A program made the translations under genes and the position numbers. Under the pieces are notes generated by a model, which saw only the letters and a list, made by a program, of their open reading frames with translations, ran no database searches and had not been told where the DNA came from. Source: Desmodesmus armatus (taxonomy: Eukaryota > Chlorophyta > Chlorophyceae > Sphaeropleales > Scenedesmaceae). From it: DNA of 64,000 nt. This document shows, piece by piece, positions 14,001 through 26,000 of the stretch. Numbering within the stretch: position 1 is the stretch's first letter; every line of letters begins with the position of its first letter. The DNA lies in assembly GCA_007449985.2 (NCBI GenBank), contig VIIQ02000028.1:124001-188000 (forward strand), read 5' to 3'.

Positions 14001-17000
14001 CGGCAGCTTGGCCGTGCTGAAGCAGGGCGGCCGCTTTGTGGAGATCGGCAAGAGGGACATCTGGGCGCCTGCAGCGGTTGCAGCAGAGCGGGCGGACGTG
14101 CTGTACAGCCTTGTTGCTGTTGACTTCCTGCCAGCCTCGGTGCTGCACAGCTCCATGTCTCGCCTGTCAGCGCAGCTTGCCGCTGGTGCAGTGCAGCCGC
14201 TGCCGGGCGCAGTGCATGACATCGGCTCAGTGGCAGCCGCGCTGCGCCAGATGAGCCAGGCCCGCCATGTGGGCAAGGTGGTGGTCAGCACAGCAGCAAC
14301 AGCGACCTCAGCACAGCCCCTGCCTGAAGCGTTTGCAGGCCGCGTGGTGGTGTCGGGGGGCACAGGCACACTGGGTGTGCTTATCAGCAACTGGATGGCT
14401 ACTCAGCAGGCACAGCAGCTGCAGCTGGTCAGCAGGACAGGCCGCTTGTCAGCGCATGCAGCGCAGCAGCTGCTGCAGCCCGGTACAGCAGGCTTCAACA
14501 GCATGATCACAATCACAGCAGCAGATACAGCCGCAGCAGAAGACCTTCAGCATGTGATGGCAGGCCCCAAAGTCCTGCAACACTCTGCCATCAGTGCATT
14601 CATGCATGCTGGTGGCGTGCTGGCAGATGCAACGCTGTCAAAACAGACGCTTGCAGGAGTGCGGCAGGTGTTTGCACCCAAGACAGCAACACTTCTGCAG
14701 TGGATGGCACGCAGCAGCAGCCACCCGGTCAGCCACCAAGTGCTTTTCAGCAGTGTAGCAAGCCTTCTCGGCGCCCCAGGCCAGTCCAACTACGCAGCCG
14801 CCAATGCAGGCCTTGACGGCCTAGCAGGACAGCTCACAGCAGCAGGCCTGCCTGCAGTGTCGCTGCAGTGGGGTGCGTGGTCGGGTGGCGGCATGGCGGC
14901 TGGTGATGCCCAGACCGCAGCGCGTGTTGAGCGCATGGGCATGAGCCTGATCAGCCCCACAGCAGGACTGGCAGCACTGGAGGGAGTGCTGGCCAGCTCA
15001 GTTGTCCGGCACCGCTCTCTGGTAGCTGCCACGCCATTCCTTTGGGACCGCTTCTTTGCCCGGCTGCCTGCAGTCCCTGACTTCCTCAGTGCTGTTGCAC
15101 CAGCAGCCACCAGCACAGCTGCAGCTTCAAGCAGTGCTGCAGGAACAGCTCGTGCAGGTGGTGCTGATGCAGCAGCAGCGGGCGTCAGCCTGCAGGGCAT
15201 CAGCAGTAAGGTCAGTGCAGCAGTGGCGGCGGTGGTTGGCAGGGAGCTGTCAGCGGAGGACAGCTTGATGGAGTCTGGACTGGACTCCCTGGGCTCTGTG
15301 GAGCTGCGCAACGCCCTGTCATCTGCCTTTGCAGTGGAACTGCCAGCAACCCTGGTGAGTGCCCTGAGGGTATGCTGCACCCCTAGCCCTGGTGCTGTTG
15401 AGGCTTGCTTGAGCTTGATCATACAACCTGATGACACCGGATAGGATACAAGCGGTCGCCAGATCAAGATGTTGGGGTCAACAATGTGCAGTCATCAATT
15501 CACCTGCTGTGCCTGCATGCATGCACTTGTCAGTACTAACAAGCACACTGTGCGCTCTTTTAAATGCTGCGTGTATCTGCTGCTTTTGCAGACCTTTGAC
15601 TACCCAAGCATTGGTGCCATTGCCGGCTACATTGCTGAGACCAAGTACCCTGGGGGCTTGCCAACAGCAGCGGCAGTAGCAGCAGCCACACCAGCCGCAG
15701 CTCCTGCCCGTTCTGTGGCGGCTGCAGCTGCTGGCGATGTTGCCAGAGCAGCAGGCAGTGTGGCTCTGACAGGCCTGTCAGTGCGCTTTGCAGGCATCAG
15801 CAGCATGCAGGCCCTGTACCAGCACATGAGGGATGGCACAGAGTTGCACACAGTGGCACCCTTCAACAGGTGAGGAGGGAGCTGAAAGCAGTCATCAGCA
15901 ACACCACTATGGAACTGCAAGCACAAATGCATGCGCTGCACCAAGGCTTGGAAAGCACGCAAGTGTGACAGCTGCAGCATGGTGTCGCTGGTGTGACATG
16001 AGGCGTTTTGCTGGCTGAAGTCAAGTGCGCACATGCGCTCTCTTCAAAGCATCTTTGGGCAAGAGCACATGTATGTGCTGGTGTGTGCGTGCTTGTGCTG
16101 CAGGTGGGATGTTGATTCTGTGTACCACCCTGCAGCCCCCCTGCTGACTAGCGCGGCAGCAAGCGGCATGTCCCTGGGCCAGGTGGCCACACGCTTTGGC
16201 ACCTTCCTGCCTGACATCCACAGCTTTGACTCAACAGCCTTCGGCCTGTCGGCCACTGAAGCAACTGTCATGGTGAGCACAGAGTCTGACCTCGTTAGCT
16301 GACTTGACCAGCAAGTCTGATGTCTGCACAGCCATGCAATGTGCGTTGGAGGAGGCCACCAGTGTGAATTTTGCAGTTGCTGATCCACAGTATCTTATGC
16401 TGTTTGTGTTGCTGCTGCATGCCTTGAAACGTTCCCTTCCCACCTTCTGACTTTCTCGCACCACTACTGTCTTTCCTGCCTTCTTCTCCCATCGTGATCA
16501 TGCTACAGGACCCACAGCAGCGCCTGCTGCTTGAAGATCTGGCATACGCAGCAGCCGAGAGCGGCCGCAGCCCCCGTCAGCTCTCAGGCGCCGCTGCCGG
16601 CGTGTACGTCGGCTGCATCTGGCTGGAGCACGCTGAGCTCCTCACACACCACAGCAACCCCGGCAGCAGCATGCTGGTGACCGGCAACGGCCTCGCCTTT
16701 ATGGCTGGGCGCCTCAGCTACACTTTTGGCCTCACAGGCCCCTGTGTTCCCACCAACACAGCATGCAGCAGCAGCCTTGTGGCAGCACACGTGGCAGCAG
16801 TAGCCCTCCAGAATGGGGAGTGCAGCTTCGCAGCAGCAGCTGGTGCCAACGCTATGCTGCTGCCGCTGGGTGCAACGGCAGCAATGACACAGGTGCATGC
16901 CCTGGCGCCAGACGGCAGGTGCAAGAGCTTCGGGGCAGAGGGCGACGGGTACGGCAGGGGCGAGGGCTTTGTCGTGGCTATGATGGAGCCTGCAGCGCAT

Positions 17001-20000
17001 GTGGCGGCGACCACACAGGTCCTCGCCTTGTTTGCGGGCTCTGCAGTGAATCAGGATGGCCGCAGCTCGGGCCTCACCGCCCCTCACGGGCCTTCACAGA
17101 CAGCACTGGTGGCAGCAGCCATGCAGCAGGCAGGTATCAGCTGCTTGGGGTATGTTGCCTCCCACGGCACTGGCACCCCCCTTGGGGACCCCATCGAGGC
17201 TTCTGCACTGCGCAGGGCAGTTGTGCCAGCACAGAAGGGCAGCACAGGCAGCGCCGCAGCACTAGATGACAGCTATGTGTTCAGCATCGGGGCAGTGAAG
17301 AGCCTTACGGGGCATACAGAGGGTGCAGCAGGCCTTGCTGGTCTTGCACACGCCCTTGTAGCGCTGCAGCAGCAGGCTGTGACGCCGCTGCGGTACCGTA
17401 ACATCAACCCCCATGTTGCCAACAGCTTTGAGAACTGGCATGCCAAGCACAGGCTGCCGATCCAGGCTGCTGGGGGTGCAGTGTGGGGCGGGCATGCGGG
17501 CACCAGCTCCTTTGGGATGTCTGGTGTGAATGCACATGCGATCCTGCGCCTGCCTGAAACAGCTCTCGTCAGCACCGGCAGCAGCAAGGCAGCAACGCTA
17601 CCCTGGCAGCGGCAGGACCTCAGGTCTGGTGTGATACCGATCGGGCACCCCCTGCTGTTCTTTGCAGACAGCAGGCCGACAGCAGGCCTTCCAGCAGCAG
17701 TTGCCAACAGCAGCCCCAAGGCAGCAGTTTCCTTCCTGCTGCCGGTCACCAGCAGGCCAGGTCTATCCTGGCTATGGGATCACCAGGTATCTGGCAAGGT
17801 GCTTCTGCCAGGTGCAGCCTACCTAGAGATGGCAGCAGCAGCCGCAAACGCCCTGCTGCTTGCACAGGGCGCTGGCAGCACTGCAGCGCACAGGCTGTTA
17901 CCAACGCTTGCAGGGGTGGTGTTTGCAGCCCCTTGTGTGCTGCCGCCGCTGCAGCAAGCAAGTGAGGTGTCAGATCAAGCAGCTGGCGAGCAGCAGCTCG
18001 TCCTGTCCTGTGAGTTGGACCCCACAACAGGCCAAATCAGCATCAGGTCACAGGCAGGGTTCAGCAACAGCAGCAGCACAGGTCAGGTGCACATGCACTG
18101 CAAGGTCCTCAGCCTCGCCGATGGAGCACCAGCCCCACAAGCAGCAGCTGCGGCCACTATCGTCGGTGTCGATGCCCAGCGTGCAGCTTGTGTCGAGCCA
18201 GTCAATGCAGCTGCCATGTACAAGAGCCTCCATGATGCAGGACTGCAGTACGGTCCCGCCTTCAGGCGGCTGTCAGGAGTGCACAAGGCAGACAGCGCAG
18301 CATCACGTCAGTCAGCGTCTGCAGCCCTGGCTGCAGATGCTGCTGCAGATGCTGCCTCAGGGTTCCTCGTGCACCCTGCTGTGCTGGACAATGTCCTGCA
18401 GCTGGGGGCAGTTGTGCCAGAGCCCGGCCTGTCAGCTGCACAGAAGTCTGCCATGGTCCCGGCAGCACTGCAGCTCTTCAGGCCCCTTGGCCTGCCTGCT
18501 GCACACAGCGGCTCCGCACTCGGCTTCTTTACCCATGCAGCACGCAGCGCCAGCAGCACAGCAGCAGGATCTGCAACAGCACCTGCTACACACAGGGACC
18601 ACACACTGTGTGACAGCATGGGAAGCATGGTCTGCATGCTGGAAGACCTTGAAGCTCGCAGCATTAGTGCTGCAGCTAGGCCCGCGCAGCGAGTACAGCA
18701 AGTGGCAGCGCAGCCACAGATGCTGTATGAAATTGACTGGGTGGCCTCTGACAGTGCAGCAGGCTCTCAGGCTGCTGCTGTGGAAGGCCTGGCAGCGGCA
18801 GCATTCCGCCTAGCAAGTCAGGCGGCAGGGGTTACGGCAGCAAATGCCATCGCAGTGCTGCAGGCCTTGAGCAGCATGCAGGGACTGCCGCCGGTGCTGC
18901 AGGCGCTGACACAGGAAGCCACGGCAGCTGCTGTCAGCCTCCCCAGTGGCACTCCTGCAGGCGAGCAGCAGCTGGGAGCAGTTGTCAAGGGCGTGCTGAG
19001 GGCCTTCCTGCAGGAAGCACCCGCAGCCGTGCTGGCCAGCAGCATCAGCAATGCTGCAGCTGCTGTGCAGGCAGAGCCCTTGCTGCTTGCCATGCAAAGT
19101 AGCAGCGGCATGTCAGGTGCTGACGGCTACGGCAGTGCCGATGGTGCAGCATTCAGCTACCACCCAGTGCTGAAGCACAGCGCAGCTCACATGAGCCCAG
19201 GTCCCTACCAGCTGCTGCCTAAGGCCAAAGGCAGCTTGAACAGCTTGGTGCCCTCTCCAGTGGGAACAGACCTACAGCAGGATGACACAGTGCTGCTTGC
19301 CGTCAAGGCAGTGGGCATCAACTTCAGGGACGTGCTCAACGTGCTGGGCATGTACCCGGGAGACCCAGGAGCACCAGGCAGTGATGTGGCAGGAGTGGTG
19401 CTGGCAGCAAAGAGCAGCAGCGGCCTTCTGCAGCCCGGCCAGGCAGTGTTTGGTCTGGCTGAGGGCTCCCTGGGCTCTCACGTCACAGCATCAGCACATA
19501 CCCTGGTGCCTATGCCCACACAGGTCAGCTTTGAGGCTGCCGCCACCATGCCCACTGTGTTCATCACAGTTGACATGGTGCTCAACAAAGCAGCAGCCCT
19601 GCGCCCCGGCGAGCGCGTGCTGGTGCATGCTGCTGCTGGTGGTGTGGGCCTTGCAGCGCTGCAGGTGGTGTCAGCAGTAGGTGCGACTGCAGTGGCGACA
19701 GCAGGCAGCCCGTCCAAGCGCTCCCTGCTGCGCTCCCTGGGTGTGGGCGCCGTGGTGGGGTCCCGTGACAGCGTGTTTGTGGGCCCTGTGTCGTGCCTGG
19801 GTGGTGTGGACGTTGTGCTCAACTCCCTGACCTCCCAGGCATGGTGGGCGGCAGCCTGGCTGTGCTGAAGCAGGGCGGCCGCTTTGTGGAGATCGGCAAG
19901 AGGGACATCTGGGCGCCCGCAGCAGTGGCAGCAGAGCGGGCGGACGTGCTGTACAGCCTTGTTGCTGTTGACTTCCTGCCAGCCTCGGTGCTGCACAGCT

Positions 20001-23000
20001 CCATGTCCCGCCTGTCAGCGCAGCTAGCTGCTGGTGCAGTCCAGCCGCTGCCTGGCGCAGTGCATGACATCAGCTCAGTGGCAGCGGCCCTGCGGCAGAT
20101 GAGCCAGGCCCGCCATGTGGGCAAGGTGGTGGTCAGCACAGCAGCAACAGCAGTCCCACAGCTGCAGGTGTCTCCAGATGGAGCAGTCCTGGTGGTTGGT
20201 GGCACAGGCACGCTGGGGACCCTAATGGTCGGTTGGCTGGCGCAGCAAGGCGTGCAGTCTATCATCATCCTCAGTAGGTCAGGAAGGGCCGGTGAAGGCC
20301 TGTTGCAGCTCTTGGGTGATGCAGGATCAGCAGTGCAGCAGCCCGTGGTGTCAGTTCTTGCGTGTGATGCGGCTTGTGCTGCAGACGGTGCTGCATTCGT
20401 GCAGCACCTGATGGCGGCACAGCAGCCGCTGTTGGGTGTGATGCATGCTGGAGGCGTGCTGGCGGATGCTACACTCAACAAGCAAACCCTGGCTGGCGTC
20501 CAGAAGGTGAGGGTGTGTGATAGGGTCAGTAGGATTTTGCTCTCATGAGATCAGCTTCCTGCGTCACAACATGCTTCCAAAATTCCGTCTCCAGTACTTA
20601 TAATTTTCCGCTTGACAAGGCACCAGTGGCTCATCCTCTTGAAAGCCAAGTTGTGAGTCGTCCTTACTACGCCTGACTGCATTCTCTGTTTTGTGTGATG
20701 TGCAGGTGTTTGCGCCCAAGTACGCAGCCAGCACTCAGCTTCAGCAGGTTATCATGGGCCAGCCAGTCAGTCACCAGGTGATGTTCAGCAGTGTGGCAAG
20801 CTTCCTTGGCTCTCCTGGCCAGTCCAACTACGCAGCAGCCAATGCGGGCCTTGACGGCCTAGCAGGACAGCTCACAGCAGCAGGCCTGCCTGCAGTGTCG
20901 CTGCAGTGGGGTGCGTGGTCGGGTGGCGGCATGGCGGCTGGTGATGCCCAGACCGCTGCGCGTGTTGAGCGCATGGGCATGAGCCTGATCACCCCCGCAG
21001 CAGGACTGGCAGCACTGGAGGGAGTGCTGAGCAGGTTGGGTAGTGTCAAGAGTGGTGGAAGGGCTGTTGCGCCCCAGGCTTCTGCCAGTGTGGTTGCTGC
21101 AGTACCATTCCTGTGGCCCACTTTCCTGCAGAGGTTTGGCGCCAAGGTTCCAGCCCTGTTTGGGGAGATGGCAGAGGAAGTGGCAGCGTTCACAGCCAAG
21201 GGTGAGTGTGATTTGAACACCATGGCTGCAGGCTAGCTTGGCAGCAGGGGATGTTGTACCTTATACCAGCTGCTAGCTAGGTATGCTTGCAGGTTTTGCA
21301 CACAACAGGCAGCCATCCTGTGGATGGTGGATTGGCCACATGTCAGCAAGCCACTCAACGAACTGCAATGCATTCCGCATGGCCCTTACCCTGGTGTTCA
21401 CCTGACTGGTGCCAGGTTTCACTTCACAATGCCGCCAGTCACCCAATGGCTCCCTGTTGTGCTATCATTGCTGCTGCACCTGCAGGCGGGCCCAGCAGCA
21501 AGGCAGCAGGTGCAGCAGGCGGTTCAGGGCTCAGCAAGGCCGCCATCTCCTCCCTGGTGCTCAGCACTGTATCAGCAGTGCTTGGCCCTGACATCAACCC
21601 CGACGAGCCCCTCATCAGCTCAGGCCTTGACAGCCTGGGTGCTGTGGAGTTGCGCAACTCACTGCAGGCACAGCTGCCTGCTGGGCTGGAGCTGCCAGCC
21701 ACACTGCTGTTCGACTTCCCATCGATCAACGCCATCTCAGGCTACATTGCGTCACAGGTACGCCCGGCTGCTGCTGAATCACAGGCAGTGAGCAAATCAG
21801 CAGCTGGCGCAGACTAGCGGATGCCGCCCTCAGTGTAGTATTTATATGCAGGAACTGCAGCTTGTGACAGCCGGTGCCCAAGCGTGCTGTGGTAATATGA
21901 AGCACACTGCATGACATTGCCTTCACACTTTGATGATCTTGGCCTGCAGGTGCCTCAGCCGGAGCAAGAGGAGCCAGCAGAAGCTGTGTCGGCTCCCAGG
22001 GGCTTGGCTGCAGCGGCAGACACAGGCCGCATCATTGCAGTCAGTGCCTACGCCTGCAACAGCCCTGGAGGCGCCATCAATAGCAGCACCGCAGTGGACG
22101 CCATCACAACCATACCACTGCAGGTAGGCATGATACACAAGTAGTGCTGCTCCAGCGCCAACAAGGCACTGTTGGTTCGCACCCATGCTGCAAGCAGTCC
22201 GCACACAAATCCAGGGCAGCAGCTTGCCAAATCTAGTAGATTATCGGCCGGGTCATGCCAGGGGTTTGAAAGATATGGCGGCAATGTATTTACACAGGAT
22301 CTGTCCTAACCTTGTCTACAGTTCAACATAACCTTTGCACACGTTTCTTGTTGTTTTTTGCCTGCAGCGTTGGGACTGGGAGCAGCTGGCTGGTCAAGCC
22401 GGCACCCAGCAGCTGCCAGCACGGTTTGGTGGCTGGCTGGGTGGAGTGGAGCAGTTTGATGCAGCGGCCTTCGGCATCAGCGGGGTTGAGGCACTGCTCA
22501 TGGATGCACAGCAGCGCCTGCTGCTACAGCTATCACTCGGGGCCCTGGCCTCTGTTGCAGCAGCAACAGGCGCTGCAGGCAGCGTGGTTAGTGCAGTGGC
22601 GGGCGCAGAGGTGAATGCCTGCGTAGCAGTGGGGATAGCCAGCGCAGAGTACAACAATTACCTCCTTGCCAGGACAGGGGCAGGGCAGAGCGCATACTCA
22701 GCCACAGGCGGGGCCCTCAGTGTGGCATCTGGCAGGCTAGCATTCACTTACGGCATGCGGGGTGCAGCGCTGTCTGTTGACACAGCTTGCTCCTCTTCCC
22801 TTGTAGCAGCTCACTTTGTGGGCAGCCAGCTGAAGGGAGGGTTGTCAGCTGCCGGTATGGCAGCAGGTGTGGGTTTGCTGCTGTCGCCCAACCCCACTGG
22901 GATGTTCCAGAAGGCAGGGATGCTAGCACCTGACGGCCGCTGCAAGACGCTTGACGCAGCAGCAGACGGCTATGTCCGGGCCGAGGCAGCGGGAGTGCTG

Positions 23001-26000
23001 CTGCTGCAGGCATATGCAGCAGGAGCAGCACCCAGCGGCAGCCTGGCTATTGTTGCTGGCTCGGCAGTGAACCAGGACGGCCGCAGCAGCAGCCTGACCG
23101 CCCCCAACGGTCCAGCACAGCAGGAGGTGCTCAGGGCAGCACTGGCAGATGGAGGCCTCACCCCAGCGGACCTCACCGGCCTGCAGCTACACGGCACAGG
23201 CACAGCACTAGGTGACCCGATTGAGATGGGTGCAGCTGCTGCAGTTATGTTCAGCAGCAGCCAGCAGGGCCGCCAGCAGCCGCTGCTGGCTGCAGCCGGC
23301 AAGTCCTGGATCGGCCATACAGAGGCAGCAGCGGGAGCCATGGGTATCACCCATGCACTCCTGGGGCTGGGTAACAGGTCAGCACAGGCCCTACTGCACC
23401 TTGCTGCAGTCAACCCCTACCTGGAAGCCTCTCTGAGGCCCCAGGGCGTGTCTGGGGAGGCTGGTGTCTGGAGCTTGCCACGGCAGGCCGCAGGACTGCC
23501 TTGTGCTGCTGGTGGCGGCAGCGGTGGCAGCTCTTTTGGCGGGAAGCTGGGCAGCTCGTCAGTCCTAGCAACTGGCGTCAGCTCCTTTGCATTCCAGGTA
23601 AGGTGGTGTCGTGTGCTGGTCGGTGTCTGCATGTAGCATGGGCTGCTGCCAGTTGACTGTGTGTACGTCTCAACATTGCCTTGAAGCCTTTGGCTTATAG
23701 CAGGGCAATGCACAAGTTGCAAGCACCTCACACCGTTGCATCCTCGTGTTACACCCCACACCATTGATGGTTTTTATGACACGCAGGGCACAAATGCGCA
23801 CCTGATCCTGGCTGCACCGGCCACTGCCGCCCCCGGCTCAGCCCTTGTTACAGCTGGCCCAGGCGTCCCCCTGCAGCAGCAGCTGTCCTGGCAGGCCGCC
23901 CGCACTTGGCCCTTGCCACCAGCTCACCTCATCGTCACCTCAGTGGCCATGCCCAGCAGGGCAAAGGCAGTGTTCAGCTGCCAGCTTGACAGCCCACGGC
24001 TGGCGTTCCTGCACACACATCGTGTGCAGCAGCAGTCGTTGCTGCCAACCTCAGCCCTGCTTGAGGTGGCAGCTGCTGCCAGTGGCATGCTGAGCAGCGC
24101 AGGCAGCATGGAGTGCCTGCTTGGTGTGGTTTTTGCTGCGCCATACGTGCTGACAGAGCAGCTGCGTGAGCTGAGCTGCAGCATCAGCATGGATACAGGT
24201 ACAGTAGAGGTGCAGTCGAGCAGCAGCGGCAGCAAGCGCCTTCACATGGCAGCTACTGCTGGCTGTGCGGCAGCGGTGTCTGTTGGACACCACACGCACA
24301 GTGGCAGTCAGGAGTCCAGCACCCTCCTGCAGCAGCTGCTTGCCACCGAGCATGAGCTGCTGCTGTCAAGCATGCAGCAACCGCTGTGTGCCATCGGCGC
24401 TGCAGGCCTCTCAGACAGCAGCAGCTGCGGGGGCATGCTGTCCAGCCATAGCCCTAGCGAGGGCTTCCTCATGCATCCGGCTGCTCTCGAGGCAGCACTG
24501 CAGATGCAGGCGCTGCGCCAGCAGGACCACAACGGCAGCAGCGCAGAGCCACACCTCTCAGCGCCTGCTACCATCAGGGCGTATCTGCTGCCAGCCGCAC
24601 CGGCAGCATGCAAGGCAGGACAAGAGCTGCAGATTGCAGCCGTGCTGGACCTGCTGCAGGATGCAGCTGCCGCAGGACACCACAGCAGCAGCATGCAACT
24701 CACCAACGCAGGTGCCATGCTTGCATCTCTCGTGGATGCCGAGTTCAGGCCCATGCAAGGTGGGGCAGCAGCAGTGCCCACGGCAGCCACTGCAGCTGTC
24801 ATGCAGCAGGGTTCCACCGTTCCTGCATCCCGCAGCACAGGGCCAGCCATGGATGTTGGAGAGTTGTCTCAGTTGGTGCAGCGCACTGTGGAGGCAGTCC
24901 TCGGCGAGGTTGTTGACAGCAACGAGCCTCTCATGGCAGCAGGGCTGGACTCACTGGGAGCTACTGAGGTCCGCAACAGCCTGCAGGCTAGCCTGGGCTT
25001 GGAGCTGCCTGCCACTCTGGTGAGTTGTTGGGCTTGAGTGATGGCATGTGCATCGCACAAGTAAGGCGTGCAACCCCTGGTCAGCACAGGCTTGCCAAGT
25101 GGGTAATTTTCACCGTTAGTCGAGCAAGCTTGCTGCAAGCAGGTGGTGTGTCAGCTGCGTGAACAGAGCATTATGTGTAGGCCTAACTCATTGAAAGCCT
25201 GCTCTGCCTTGACCGGAGGCAAGCATACCAGCACCACCACTTATAGTGACTATGCGTGCTCCCTTCCTGTGTCAACAGGTGTTTGATGCACCGACCACCA
25301 GTGCCATCACAAGCTTCATCCTTGCTCAGATGCAGCCAGAGGCAGCTGCAGCCACCGGCAGGCGTGCCCAGCGCGCACCACGCGCAACAGGCGCTGGCGT
25401 CCAGCGACCCCTGCTCATCATGGGCAGCTCTCAGAGCCCCCACAGCTTGGCAGACTACGCAGCGGGTGGGGACGGGACCAGCACAGTGCCGTTTTGGCGC
25501 TGGGATATGGACAGCATGCATGGCAGCAGCAGCTCCGCTGCTGCTGAGGTGCAGCCTAGGTTTGGTGTCTTCATGCCCGGGGTTGACCAGTTTGACTGCG
25601 CAGCGTTTGGCATAAGCCCCTTGGAGGCCACAACTATGGACCCCCAGCAGCGGCTGCTGCTGCGTGCTGCAGCAGAGGCCATGCCTGCGGCCAGCAGCAG
25701 CCACCGCAGCCAGCTGCTGGCCGGTGTGTATGTTGGCATCGGTACCAACGACTATGAGGTCCTTGCTAGCCATGCTGGCGTGTCAGTCAGTGCATTCAGC
25801 TTCACAGCAGCGTCCGCAGCAGTGGCATCTGGCCGTTTGGCATACATCTTTGGCATGCAGGGGCCCTCAGCCAGCATCGATACAGCTTGCTCTGCCTCGC
25901 TGGTGGCGCTACACATGGCGGCAAGCAGCTTGGCCGACGGTTCAGCAGATGCTGCCCTTGTGGCAGGAGTCCTGCTGAGTCTGGTGCCACAGTCAACCTT

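Noticed and set aside
13441..20150. Repeated ER/KR segments as a mobile element or repeat array
   Set aside because: The repeats are coding domains of successive PKS modules in the same frame and order.
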